Positions 13,501-33,008 of a stretch of 64,000 bases of DNA are shown here, piece after piece. The first letter of the stretch is position 1. Each line of letters opens with the position of its first letter. The notes beneath the pieces are model-generated. The model was not told where the DNA came from. It saw only the letters and a list, made by a program, of their open reading frames with translations, and did no database searches. The stretch comes from Rhynochetos jubatus (lineage: Eukaryota; Chordata; Aves; Eurypygiformes; Rhynochetidae). The stretch lies in the NCBI GenBank assembly GCA_027574665.1, contig CM050648.1:46601200-46665199 (forward strand), given 5' to 3'. The position numbers and the translations under genes are program-made.

Positions 13501-14277
13501 CAGCACTACCATCAGTAGAGTTGTTCTCAACTTCTTCCATTCTGGAACATATTTCCTAAGGCCCCTTGTTCCATGGGCTCTCAGGGCTCTTGATCAATAA
13601 GGAGCTCCCTGATAGAAAGCACAAAACTTGAAAACAAAAGAAAAATCAGAAAACGCATCCCATGAAGTTCCTGACTTGGCCCTGAATATTTTTTGAATGT
13701 ATTAGACTAACCAGGATTGAGAGAGAAGTCATTTATTTATAATAAACACTTGCACACACAAAAAAGAAAACCTCAACTCCCTTCACTAATGGTTTCTAAA
13801 AGTGCTTATTCAAACTGGCATATGCATGACAAGTTTCAGCTCAGTACAGTTTAAGGAGGAGGAGTTATACCGCCCAGAAAAATGGTGTTTATGACAGAAA
13901 TGACAAAGGATCATTCATCATAGGGTTTTTCTATGTGGAGCAGTAATAAAGCCAAAATGAGACTGCACTTCATTAGTAATTTATTTCACAGATCACTATA
14001 TATACACAAATAGCGTAACTCTATTACATTTTTATAGTGCCATTCATTACAGTACTTCACATACTATATCCACATGACAACACAGAAATGCAGCTTGCTC
14101 TGGGAAAGACAGCAGCAGCCAACTGCAGAGCAGCGCACAGGGAGGAAACTCTTCAGAGATGGGAGACCAGGAGTAGGACTTCTCAGGCTCAACAAGAAAA
14201 GAACAATATAAACCAACTAAACTGCTCAGGGATGGGCAACTAACTGTAAGAATAGTTTTACACCATTTTTGCTTGCC

Positions 14278-14322
14278 TGATGGCCCATTTGATTTAGACA
14301 GTAGAAATAAAAGAGGAAGACT
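14278..14322 (+). repeat. 45-bp direct repeat, copy 1
   Basis: Begins tgatggcccatttgattt and is identical to copy 2 at 15287-15331 except for one base (36th position, G versus C). Looser similarity may extend upstream (a tttgctt-like stretch). The repeat family is unknown. Confidence 0.9.
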
Positions 14323-15286
14323 CAATACCCTTGCCCTGTACAGTCGGAGTAACGAACAACAAAGACTCCCACCAGCGGTCCCTGGCTGGAATTCTCCCTC
14401 TCACTTGATCTTTGAGCACTATTAATACTGGTGTTTCCCACTTGCCCCAAGAAGAAAAAGAATACCAGTTCAATTGCTTTCATCAGTCCCTATCTGGGAT
14501 GCTAGTCTTCAGGCATAGCAAAGGATATATTCTCAGATATCATGGGATGCAATTCCTTCTCTACTAAGACCTCTTCAAAGTGAGGATTCGGGGCTACTTC
14601 GCTCCCCACCAGAAAGCAACCCTCAAACTATCACACTTAGAAGCCAAACATTTCCATTAAACTTCCAGAGATGAATGGAGACTCCTGCCTTCCAAATGCA
14701 CCTTAAAACATGGCATGCTACACAAACCCACAAAACACTGTGAGAAGACGACAGACAGGACACGACTTTTGTTGTCTCACGACAACGACTTTTTGTGACT
14801 AGTTCACTTGTGAAGTAACAGTTTTCAATTATGTAGTGCTGGGCCTTTGAAATAACACCTGAAATGCATGCATTATGATAATGCTTGCTGAAATAAAAAT
14901 TAAAAAATAATGCATTGCTTTTAACTGGTGAGGTATGATTAAATTCAACAATTATTCTCTTGATTTTCTTGCCAAAAACTCTGCTGTAAGAACCCTGATA
15001 AGAAGGTAAATGTCTTGCCAGTTCTAGAGCCTCCATTTTTGAAAAATATTAAGTAAGAAAGTTCTAAATAAGGCCCCTGTTCTTTAGATGTAATTAATGA
15101 ACACTTGGATCTTTGACAGCTGGAGAGAAAACATGATTTTACATAGCAGATTCTTTTTTTAATCTGTTCTGGTAAATAAACTAGAAAGAAAAAAAAAATC
15201 AAAACTATCAGGAAAATACACTCTGGGCACGGAGTTAAAAATCTGTTTTACAGCAGGGAAAAAGGTTCTCCTAAAATTTGCTTCCT

Positions 15287-15331
15287 TGATGGCCCATTTG
15301 ATTTAGACAGTAGAAATAAAACAGGAAGACT
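15287..15331 (+). repeat. 45-bp direct repeat, copy 2
   Basis: 44 of 45 bases match copy 1, in the same orientation, 1009 bp further on. A possible third, degenerate copy (ggcccatttccatttagaca) is at about 16284-16303. Confidence 0.9.
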
Positions 15332-16493
15332 GACAGCCTTGTGGGAGCTTGAAAATAAATACATTTACATTGTTTCTCCTATGGCTCTGTTTTTAATGTT
15401 CTTTTTCAAATATTACATTATCAAAGTGCATACTTTCAGACCACAACATGCAGTATTTAATTTGATAAGAGGCTGAGTAAATGTACATTGATACAATTTT
15501 TCTTTCCCTTGTTATCTTACATTGCATTGCTTTCCCCTGTGTTACTGTGATAAACACTAACTCCTAACAGTTTAAGAAATGAAACCATGGCATTTAACAT
15601 ACTCATTTAAGATACAGCTTTTAACCAGTCATTTAACTGACCTGCATTCTCTAGTTATTACATAAAAAGAGAGATACTGGCCATCTGCAAAAAGTATAAT
15701 GCCCTGTTTGGGTAAGTTAATGTGCCTGAAATAAGTACAAGTATTCCCCACTGAAACTGGTAAGACTGTTTAAGTACAGAAGTGAGGCAAGTGCATAAAT
15801 TAAATTGGTTTGGGCTCTCTCTGCTATTTTAACTGCTAGACATGCTGGAAAGATTTTTTTCCCTTGCTCTAAGAAGGCTGTAATCTGATCAACAAATGCA
15901 GGATGGACCAAACATTGTAGGAAACAACATGTAATTGAGCTTTTATTTCCACGCTGTTAGTCCCCTAATCATTTTTCTCAACAGAACTGATTAACAACCC
16001 ATATGAGCCTACACCCATGAGCTCTGAACAAGAACTTCCTTACAAAAGGTGTGAATGAATGGGTTCAGTGCAAGCAGATGCATTCATGAGCATGTGTAAA
16101 GGGTGAGGAGGAGAAGAAACTAATAGAACTAATATTGACCTGGACATTGCTGGCAGAGTGCCCAGGAAGATCACAGATGATAAGAGACTCAACGTGACTA
16201 GAGTCTTGAAGATGAGAAGTTTATCTTCGCCATCACAGGTAGAAAAGCTAATTAAGAGATTTGGCAAGTTTGGAAAATCTGCTGGCCCATTTCCATTTAG
16301 ACAAATTGGGGAGCTGCACAGTTTTCAGAAGGAAAGGAAACGAGTTGGTTGATGCTTACATAAACCTTACAGTCATCCTGCATCTAACAGTTTTACCTCA
16401 GAAAGTATGGAAATTTTCTTCATAATCTTTCCTGGAAAAATTCCTAGTCAATCAAATAAGCTTATGCAAACACACTGTAAAAAAGTCTCATTA

Positions 16494-22335
<5,842 letters not shown>

Positions 22336-23511
22336 CTACAAAAACGATAACAAAACATAAAAATGTAACAAAAAATAATGCTTATAAGTGAATTACATGA
22401 GACATTTCTTCTCTGCCATTAAACTGAATCTCTTAAAATAAGCATAATTTACATAGCTACTGACTTGCCAGAATTCACACTCGTCCCCTTTATGTCATTT
22501 TCCTTTAAAACATAAAATCAGGCTTTTGGTTATAAAGAGAAAGAAGATGCACTTTAGATCATTTTCCAATACAGTTTTGACAACAAAGAAGCACATAACT
22601 GTTTGCTCTACCTTAACAGCACAACATGATAACCCATGGAATGTGAAACTAAGACTTCCAAGTAAAAAAGATGTAAAATAAATGTTTCAAAACCAGAATA
22701 AAAATATATGTCTGCACATCTCTCGCAGGTGCATCCTCTCCAGTATACTGCTCAGTCAATCAAGTTAACACAGAGTGTCATCAGTATGTACAGCATGTAA
22801 GGACTACAGTATTGATGCACTCACTCAGCCGTGAGTAGTGCTGCACAAAATCACTGAACATGGCAGGAATCATTTATTTTTGTGAAGGGAATCAGTCCTA
22901 ATCTTGGAAATCTTGCAGCACTTGGCTTCTGTCTGCTTGACTTTGGGCATTAACCTTCAGAACACGAACATGATGGTGTTCTGGCAAATCTGGGGGAAAA
23001 TGATACAAGAATAAATCTCTACAAATGGGAGTGCTTTGTGTTTCATAAATGGATCGAATACAGGGTTGATAATGTAATACAAAATATTTAAAGATTAGAA
23101 ATAGCAAATAGCTGTCAGAGTGTTTTATATGGAAAATGATATCTAAGTCAAAAGATATTAAAACATACAAATATGGATACTTGCCAATTAATACATTTGC
23201 AAACATTAAAATTCTGGAATAAATCAGAATGGGCTGGGCTTAATACGGATCTCTCCTATCCTCCTGTCTATTTTTCTCCAATCTGATAGTCAGTCTCTTT
23301 TTATAACTGTGATTTGTGTTATGATCTTGGGGGGGGATTTATTAAAGTAATACTATATCAACAAGGAACATATTTGATATGAATTATTCCTGTAGGTTTA
23401 TGAGCATGAATGACTGATGCCTTACAAGGTTTAAGTCTGCAACTTCAATTAATCTGTAATATCTTTCCAAAATGTTCACATAGCTAAAGAAATAATAATA
23501 AAAAAAATCTT

Positions 23512-23550
23512 GGGGGGGGAGGGGGGTGGGTGGGGAAGAGCGGGAGGGGG
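23512..23550 (+). repeat. G-quadruplex-forming tract
   Basis: Six G-runs (8, 6, 3, 4, 3 and 5 G) are separated by 1-6 bases, which fits the standard G3+N1-7 quadruplex rule. It follows an AT-rich, A-run sequence. A further run of 8 G lies at 23329-23336. The G-rich strand is the template strand for ASXL3. Confidence 0.9.
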
Positions 23551-24485
23551 AAGAAAGAATCAATATCACTCTATTCCTCTAAATAACACACTACACAACA
23601 TAAAATACACCAAGCCACACAAAAGCTATTTCATCGATTAACCCCTTTTATAGTACACTTCTTGAAAGACACATAAGCACTGTGCAATAAAAAGCAAATG
23701 AGAACACTTGAAATCAAACAAAGAGAGGAAGCTGGTCAGATCTGCACTGAACTGAAGAACCAAGTTGAAAACCACAAACACAGCCTTTACTTCACACATT
23801 TTTGAGACAGAACATTCATACTGGTATTGAGCAAGCACATCCAGACTTGTAGACAGAAAATTCCAAAATGTTAACATTTCTCAAAAATTCCCCAAAATTC
23901 CAAAAATTACCCTCAGGGCCCAGTCCTGCCAAGCTAAGTGTCAGACCAGGTGGATCCTTGTTTAATAGTAATACCACTGAGACTGTAACAAACAGTCCAC
24001 CAAAAAGCAAGTCAGGCAACTTCTGCGCTACCAGTATACCACTATAACCACAGCCCAAACTTTGTATTCTTGTGCCCCAAAGCCTGATTTGCCTGGTAAC
24101 GAACAAAGAGAAGAAATACCCATCCTCAGCATCATTCTTCCTAGACAAATGCGTAACAGCCCAAACGATGCCCTGTGTTCTCCTTCAGTCTCCTCCTGAC
24201 CTTTCCAGAAAATTTCCACCTCCACCAGGGACCGTAGCCTTGTTGCCAGTATCCATAAGGAAATACCATTTTAATGATTTATACAGTCACTGTGGCAAAG
24301 GTAGATTCTTTGTAAAGCCTCGCCGTTGATTTTCAATGCTTTAGACTGAACTCCCATGAACAAGAAGGTAACAGCAGTGTACCCTCTGTCAATGACAGGT
24401 AGTCAGTGTTCACACACCTTAGGTGACACAGGCGCTGCTGGAGCGAGGGCAGCGGCACCCAATCTTTGTCAGACGCACCACTTAC

Positions 24486-24551
24486 CTGCTTCCGTTCTAC
24501 AGGAAGGCCATTTGCGGACCTTAAGCATACATTTATGCAACTGAGCTGGCA
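24486..24551 (-). other. Candidate phase-0 cassette exon in ASXL3 intron
   Basis: A 66-nt segment on the minus strand lies between a moderate acceptor (tgtgcttcttggaag) and a consensus donor gtaagt. It is open in phase 0 at both ends, the phase of the host intron. It would encode CQLSCINVCL then RSANGLPVERKQ. It lies in a GC-richer island (about 24160-24720). The peptide is not recognised. Confidence 0.15.
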
Positions 24552-27500
24552 CTTCCAAGAAGCACAGGCCACCCCATGGTCACAGAGCATTAGTGCAAGA
24601 CAGTGTGGCTCGTCCCAGCACTCCCTGGACACTCAGAGCCATAAGAGTGGGGAACACCGCTGGGTGACAGCAAATGCTGCTGCCAGAACTACCTTGAGGC
24701 ATAGCCCACTTCTGAGCTACGGGCTAAGCACCTCAACATGTGAGGATCAAGCACAACCTTAAAGACACCATTTGTCTTTGACACACATTTGCTTTTCAGG
24801 GTTTTTTGTTCCCCTTAACATTCATTGTTTCACTGCCAGTCCCTCACCCATCTCATCCATCCAGTTTCACAACATAAGAAACCGATCACCACACAGGGCC
24901 CATAGCTAAGTTTGGAAATCAGTCTGTTCGGGATGACTTAGGCTGACAGTAAAGCTACACACATGTGCACACCTGAAAGACAGGTTGTAGATTGGAAAAT
25001 AAAATTAAAACCATGTGGACATCAAAGTCAAAGTATTAACACGAAATGCAAATGAATTATGCTGAGCTCAGACTATGCTGTGCCTGGAGAGTAGATGAAT
25101 AATCTTCCTTACGCTTCTCAATCTTTTAATTTGTCAAAGGAAAGATAGGAGGCAAGGGAGGAGGGTACCACAATATCAAGTAAATAATCTAAAATTTGAT
25201 TTGCAGGGTAAAGAGTTGGCTGAGATTTGGCTCAGTCATCATGTTTAGTGGGACATGTTATTCACAGTTAATCACAATTTTGTGTTAAGTTCTCTTTTGA
25301 ATTTAAATCTTCAGGGTATGAAATTCTGGATAGACAAGTCTTTGCAAGACAACGCTAGGAGCACTGCAGCAGAGGGAGAAATTGTCGACTGCCGCACAGT
25401 TACTAGTAAAGCCAAACACCAGAAGGAGTTAAGTATAAACCAAGGACACTCTCTGCTGAGGACGAACATATAACTTCTCTACACTTAGCCTGAGGGATAT
25501 TAATTTTAGGATACAAGACTACTGTAGGGCAAGACAAGAGGCTTGTATCCCAAGATTAATTCTACTCTAGCTGGGAAGTCAATGGGATTACTCCAAACGA
25601 AACATACACTCAATGCTTTGCTATATTGAGCTTTTAGTGCACCAAGCTAATTTAGAGCTTTCTTAGTCACCATGACCAAATAAATCTTTAGTCTTGGCTC
25701 GTCTGATGAAAGGAATAAACACAAAGTAGATGAGTCAAATTTGTAACCAGCACTGAAGAAAATCAGTGAATTTGTAACTTATTTGAAACAAAACTGGTTC
25801 CAGATCTCCCCGTAGATACAGAAACAGTAACTAACACAAACTACATTGGCATCTTTTACCAGCACAGCCTTTTGCATCTCATCCATATTTAGAAATAGAT
25901 AACCTCCTGGCTGGGCTTCCTACAGATCTGCAACAAATAGCCGATGATTCTACCAAACGATAAGGTGTCATTTTTACTATGGAAAGTAAAAGAGAAACAC
26001 ATATAGGACATATGTTCACTTACATAAACTACATTTTTCTTTAATGAGACTCTATGTTTACATTTCAAATGTATTCAACCAGTTTGTGCTAAAAGCTTGA
26101 GTTAAAAGAGCTGCAAGATGTGAATTCCTATAACTGATCACTGTTGAAGTATTCCATAACACACTCCTACTATCCTGTCTGTACAGCACATAAATAAAAA
26201 AGGAGAGAAAGAAAATGGAAGTTCATGTGGTTTACAAATTAAACATTAAAAGCTCTCTTAAAATCACCACCAAAATGTAGTACTTACATCCCGCCTTTCA
26301 CAAGCAGATTTGCAAAGGACATCTGTGAATCTCTCGTACCTAATGAGTATGGAGAATTCCCAATATTCCCATTCACAAAAATGAACTTGTGACCATCTGT
26401 TGAATAACACTGCCATGGTCATTATACAGGACTTGGCATAATTAATTTGTTTAGTGAAATTATTTTTATTGCCAAAATTTTTAAAGTAACCTATCAATTG
26501 ATTTTCATCCAAAGAACTCAAAATAACATTAAAAGATGAGTATTAAGAAAAGACAAACTCTGAAGATAGATGGCAAAGGAAAAACAACATGAAAATAAAA
26601 ATGATCTCATTCCAAGCAGTTTTTATAGAGGTAACAAGCGCAAGTCTCTTTCTCTTTTTTGGGGAGTTTATGCCCTGCTGGTATACAGCAGCATATTGGA
26701 GGTTTCATGAATGCCATTATCTGTTCTTAAGAATAATAATTTCATATTTAGTTGATCTTAACACAGGAAGGACTTTCTCACCCATGTGACAAAATGGTAG
26801 ACTCTCTTCAGTAAAAACTAATAAAGTTGTCTTTGAAGTAGGAATGAAAGCAAACAATATAAACTAAAAGGTAACTGGAGAGAGGGGAAATATACATCCC
26901 CGAAAGAGCACCAGAAGCAGAATGTCAAGCTCTGTGCTCTGATTTTACTGCTGCTCTGGGTATTTTTTTATTATTTTTCTTTCCCACATCTTTTCAACTC
27001 AGAATGAAAAAATGCAGCATACAGACAAACCATTAATGCAGAAAACCACTTTCATTTGAGCTTAAATGCATGACATGCTGAGAATGTTAAAAATTAAGTT
27101 ATTAACAACAAAGATGTGTAACACTTGGTTGCACTGAGCAACATCGTCCTAGATTTCTATTTGTTCCATAAATGTCAAGTCTACATTCTGAAACTTGTAT
27201 CATGAAACATAACCTTTGAAATTTCACACACTGTGGATCAAAAATGTAAAGCTATGGGATTCTTCCGTTCTGCCACGTGAAAAACACAAGCTATGATACA
27301 CTGAGAAAAAGTCTATTGCACAAAATAAATAACAACTATACATCATGGTCATGGATCCCAAATTGGCAAAGATGAAACAGACATAGTTTATCACTGATTC
27401 ACAGCACCATCAGTCTTTGTCCTCTCTCTCACCCTCATTTTATTAGCAAAATTAAGACAGCCTAATGACTGTGTCTATATTAAATGAAAATTTCTCAGTA

Positions 27501-27784
27501 GCAACCTGTTTCATGGATACACAGAGCAGTTAACACAGTAAGGATCACAAATAATGAAGTATAAACACATTATTATTTTCAGGATGCCACTACGTCCCAT
27601 ATTAAACATACATTAAAAGTACTCAGTTATAAGCATGCAAACATAAGAACAATAATAAAGATGTCTTAGGGAAACAGCTACAAAATACAAAGTGCCGTTT
27701 CCAAAGCATACAGTAAATTAATTCCAACCAGTCTTGTACACCAAACATAACAGTATTGGTGCCAAGTGTACACAGCTGATCATG

Positions 27785-27935
27785 TGGAGATGCAGAGTAG
27801 TGGTAGAACACCAGGCTGGAAGTTTGGAGACCTAGGATTTATTTTCAAACTCTGCTAATAACTTGTCAAACAAGCACCTATTGTCCTATGGCATCCTCCT
27901 ACCCTGTGACACTCTCATCTGTAGTTGGAACAAAA
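27785..27935 (+). mobile_element. MIR-like SINE
   Basis: The plus strand carries a MIR-style order: gtagtggtagaacaccaggc (27796), then ttggagacctaggatttatt (27823), aaactctgctaataactt, and a terminal ctcatctgtagttggaac (27915). These correspond to the tRNA-derived and core parts of MIR. It is degenerate, as expected for an ancient amniote SINE, and lies in the ASXL3 intron between exons 6 and 7. Assignment is from memory of the MIR consensus. Confidence 0.65.
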
Positions 27936-29797
27936 TTAATTTCTTGCTATGTATTTGTTATGTAGGTCCCAGTAGTGGTCAGGGTCTTTATGTACAACAA
28001 CATTAACACTTGAACATTCATCTGTATGTTAACCAACAGTGAACTAAGTGCTTGGACATTCATGAGGCGGAGACGGAGAGATGTGTGTATTGATGTGCGT
28101 GTCTGCACACCTGCGAGCCAGGACTGTCTTCTAAAGGATTACAATAATGCCTCCACAGCTACAGTTGCCGCAGATCATAACAGACTGTAAAGTAAACATA
28201 TTTGTTCTTTTCTCAACCACAGACACAAGACAAAAAAAACACATGATGTGTTCCATGTCTGTTCTGACTTGCATGTGAATGGGAATGATGCATTGGCTCA
28301 GTGACACTATTTTCCAAAGAGAAGAGGTGGTTTTTTTCTTTTTTTGTTTTGTATTGTTTTAATTGCCTGTGTAGTAGTAAACTAATAATATTTATCAGCT
28401 GAAAAGTGTTTTATGGGGAAATCTGTTTCTTGGCACAACAAAGCACGTATAGGTAAGGAAACAGTTGGTAGAAAGCAGTTCGAAAACAAAATAAAATAAA
28501 GACAGCAATGTAATACAAAATCTTAAAAACAGTAATCAACATTTTCCATTAGGTCAAATTTGCAAACATACTCTGCACAGGGTCAAGAGTATGCTGTAGG
28601 GGCTTCAGGGCTAGACCACCATTCTCCAGATAAAAAAAATCTTGTCATGTTACCTCTCGCAGAAACGCCTGCACCAATTTACGTTGCACCACTGTAAGCA
28701 GTTACAGGGTAATGCCTTTCTGCCAGACACCCTATTTCAGCTGGGGTTCTGCCGTATGCCCACACACCCTGAGCACTCAGCCTTCTGGGGACCTACCCAA
28801 CAGCTCCTGCAGGAGCATTGGTAGATAACTGCTTGTCAGTATTCTGTAGGAGGCTTCCTAGAGCTCTGAAGAGTTGTGAGGTGTTCCAACTCCTGTCTTT
28901 CCCAGAAAAGGCCAACCATTTCTAGGATGCACTTCAAAATCAAGGCAGGATTCATTTTCACCTGGGTATAATTTCATGTTATAAACTATTCAAATCAAAA
29001 GTCGTTCTCTTCCTATGGCTCAGACAGAGATACTCAGACACCCACTGCCACTATATGGAAAAATCACGTAACATCATTGGAAAAGCTTGACTGGGACTCT
29101 CGTCTCTGGTGACAATATTTGTCATTAATACAGTAGCAATGACCAATCCATTTTAAATAGTTCCTCAGGTTACTTAAAGAAAAACATTATCAGACATGTG
29201 CAATGCTTAGAACTAGGCCACTATCAACAGCTTGATTGTCTGAGACTTTGGGACAAGCAACTGCATCTACAGAGCAGAACAAAGACAGTGCTTTTGACCT
29301 ATATTTGGGAAGGACATTCCTCTATGTAGTCGTGGTAGATTTAAACAAAGGTAATGTCAATACAGGACATATTTTAACTGAGGGACACTGTCCTACAGTG
29401 AGGTAGAGAGGCAACTATGCTTCAACATGGTACTGTTCCAAAGTTGCTTTTAAATTCTTCTCAGTTATTTTTCAGACTAAGAAATTCTGGAAAATACATT
29501 TATTAAAACAGAAAACATGCAGAGGCACTGCAAAAAGCATGCTATGTACAACCCTAGAGAAAAAACAAACAAGCAGAATGCGCCAGCAACTAAGAGCTAG
29601 TTATTAAAAAGCAGTACAAGAAGTATACAGGGATTGTATGGATTCCTGTCCCTTTCTTTCCATCACAGGTAAAGGCTGAGGACCATGGGGATGACCCAGA
29701 AAAAAGTCTCATAAACATTGTCTTGCGTCTTACCAAAGCACTGTGTTGAGCAGCCGGTACCTGCTGCCCATGCATAGGGACCTTTAGAGGGACATAC

Positions 29798-29944
29798 CGT
29801 GCAGCCTGCCTTCGGGCAATGCATGTACTCCCTGAAGAGCTCCTGCTGGAACTCTTGCTCTTCCAGCTTCTTTTCCCCATTACGCAGTCTCCCTGCCATA
29901 GTTTCTCTGTCCTCTTCCCTAGACTTGTCTTGGCAATCAGAAAA
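29798..29944 (-). other. Isolated coding-like frame
   Basis: On the minus strand this opens just after a stop at 29945-29947 and runs SREEDRETMAGRLRNG then EKKLEEQEFQQELFREYMHC, with ATG at 29899. Third positions are mostly G or C, unlike the surrounding intron, and the charged helical composition looks like protein. A possible donor (gtatgt) is at 29797 in phase 0. The frame continues to 29663 if that donor is not used. I do not recognise it; a retrocopy remnant, unannotated exon or old transposon gene are all possible. Confidence 0.25.
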
Positions 29945-32900
29945 TCAGTTTAGTTTATCATCTTCAAAATTCCACTTTCCTGAATGCAATTTGTAAATTC
30001 CACTGTCCCTTCCCATGTCTCTCTAGAAGTCAAAAAGCAACATGTTTTCCTTGTTTTCCATTTGTTGACAGGAAAATTTGTCAAGAATCATCATTTATGT
30101 TGCCAGACATCTGATCAAAAGCTTCAGCTAGGGAGCCAGAATTCTCCAACTGTGGCCTTGGTATATTTGTAGCATCTGAAATGAAACATAGGAAGATGGT
30201 TAACAGAGACACTGAGAAACTGCAGCAAATTCTCTATACTGAGGAATTCAGTACAAAAAATACCTCTCAGTTCACAGTGGATTTTCACAGTCTTTCAGGA
30301 AGACACCCTGCACTCAATTCTATGTGATAAGGACATAATCATAATGATCTCCTCTGTCACCTTTGTTTCTCTGGGGGCAAGTAAGGAAAAGGAGGGCAGG
30401 CAATATATCAGGCTTATCTCAGAACGTGTGAGTAGTTGCTCAAATGAGTCAAAGGATAGATGTCACAGAAACACTCATACTGGCTTAATTCCTACAGACA
30501 GCAAAATGCTTCAAGATAATCTGCATCTGGCTGTAGTCAAGGAAAGAAGTCCTAACTGCTTGTGGAGGGAGCAAAACTGGTGAGTTTGCTCTCATTCTTA
30601 TCTCAAAGCAAGACAAGCAGTGTGCCTGAGCTGAAGACAGGAAAGCAAATCCACACCAGCATCAAGGGAGATCAGGATTCTACCTTCAGTGCCAACCTAG
30701 GCACTTGGACATCTGAGTCCTTAAAAAACAAACAAAGAAATCTTGATAAACTAGTCCTGTGAATTTGGGTAAATCAGGGTTAAATTTTACTGTTCACCAT
30801 TTTGCTCTGAAATTTAGTCTCTTGTTGCTTCAGATTGTAGGCTGGTTTCTAATAATAATTACAACTGTGCTAGAAAAGTCAGCCTGAAATGTTATTTAGA
30901 GGTGTACAGGTCTAACCTTTTATAATTCAGAAGCAACACATGAGCCAAACTGTAACTTCCCCATAGCTCTCTTACTGCTTGGGGCCTGAGAGCATCCACT
31001 GGTAAAAAAAGGAGCTGCCACTTTGACTGTAAAAATAGATTATGTGGATGAAAAAACTGCATCTACCCACTTTTTGAAAAATAGTGGCACATATATGAAC
31101 CCAGCCACCAAGCATGCAGACAAAGCCCAAAGTTAAGAAAAACAAAACAAACCATGTCAGTAACATACCTTGTGTAGATTCCCTTATTTCCTGAGCTTCT
31201 CTCCTCCCAAACCCACTTGGCTGCTGTCTCTGGAGTTTCTGTCTCTACAAAGAGATCTGGATGCCCAGCACAGTCTCAGACATGTCCTGGTCTGTATTCA
31301 GATCCTGAGTCTGAATGGAGTATCCTTCTCTTCTCCCAACAGAAAATTTATGGGTACCCTTCTTGGTGCTGATTCCAAAGTGCCAAAAGTGAGGCAGGAT
31401 TTTCTTCCATGTCTGAGAGGTCTACTATCATCCCAGACATCGTTATAGAGAATCTTCAAGTTCTTTATCCTCTCTTGGTACTGCCCCAGGAAACAATTGG
31501 TACACTGATGGACAAGGTGTTCTTAAACTTGGCTATCAGAGTCCAACAGACACTAATACCACCTCAATGTCCTGGATATTCACACATGCTCAGTGTTACC
31601 TACACGAGGCCAGTTTGCAGGTATGACCGTTTCTTCTGAGGAATGTTCCAAGAACACCTTGATAGATACAGACAAATCTGTACGGAACGAAGACTTCCAG
31701 AAAAAGTATCACCTCAAGTCAATGGAACAGAAACTGAACCAGAGAGGAGCATGGTAGATACTACACCATGACTTGATGTTCGTACTTGAGTTAGCCTTGT
31801 CCAGAGCAAGAATAATTCACACAGTAGTGTGACCATGCACCACTGCTAGCAGATGCAGATGTAGTTCAGCACTTTCTCAGGAAGAGGTCCTTACTTGGGT
31901 CTGCATGCCAAAACTCTCGAGTGTGAAAATGAGGTAAATCAGTATGGAAGTGAGTCAGTATGGAACTGATCGGTACTGACAGGAACTCAGCACGTGACAG
32001 CATCCCATAAACCTTCTTTTCAAAGGTAGTGGATCAGCAACAGCCGGGCACACATACCCAAGCACTCCCATCAGTAAAAGGGAAACAGAAATCTGTCAAA
32101 TCTGCCATCAGAAAGCCAAGCATAAAAAGCAGCTCTACACCATAGACTCTTTTGTCTAAACTCTCATGAATGGGAACTATTTTTGTTGGACATTACACTC
32201 AGACACTATACAAGACCAAAACTGAATCTCCCTCAAAAGTAAAGAAGAAGCATGAAACACGCAGCAGTAAAACACTCAAAACCCTTCTCCCAACAAGGAC
32301 GCTATGGAAGACAGTGAAGCTAGAAAGTTTCCAGACCAAAATAGCAGCCCAGCCTTTGAAAGGTGAGGAGATAAGGCCTGAACTGTGACACAGTCCATTG
32401 CAACTGTAAACCTCCTTAGCCCCTGCAAAGTACCTCAGATCCACCACTGCCTGAGAGAAATCAAGACCAAGAGCCAGGCCTCAGAAAGGAGCCTTTTCCT
32501 CCAAGCTCCTGCGTAACTCAAGGAATGCCATGTTGTGACTAATTTGATTCACGAGAACATCCTAAAATGCATGCTGTTAACCAAGGAAACATGAGATTGT
32601 TCTTTGAAATCTAAACCCAGGAACATACCTCTAGAATTCATTACAAATCAAATCATATGTAAATTCAGCATATAATACTTTAAAGAGAATTACATATGAC
32701 TGAAGTAGTTAATAAGTAGATAAACAGTGGAGAAAATCTAATTCTAGCTCAGATCTTCAAGTAATACTGCACGTTATCAACTTCCCTCTCACTTTATTTT
32801 TAATGGATTACAAAACAAATACGCATAAGATCAAGTTAATGTGAAGAACCCACTGTTTTTAAATAAATTGAACAAAAAACTGTTTGAAAGACTATCTTGT

Positions 32901-32972
32901 ATTTTTTCATTCTGTGAAGAGTGTTTCATAATAGAAAAAAAGCAATTGCTAGGGAAGACCCCATTTTGACAT

Positions 32973-33008
32973 ATATACAGTATATGTATGTTTATACAGT
33001 ATAAACAT
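32973..33008. repeat. Two neighbouring palindromes sharing a TACAGTA centre
   Basis: 32973-32985 is a 13-bp odd palindrome (atatacagtatat). 32988-33008 is a 21-bp odd palindrome with perfect 10-bp arms (atgtttatac and gtataaacat) around a single A. Both share the tacagta centre. Confidence 0.9.
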
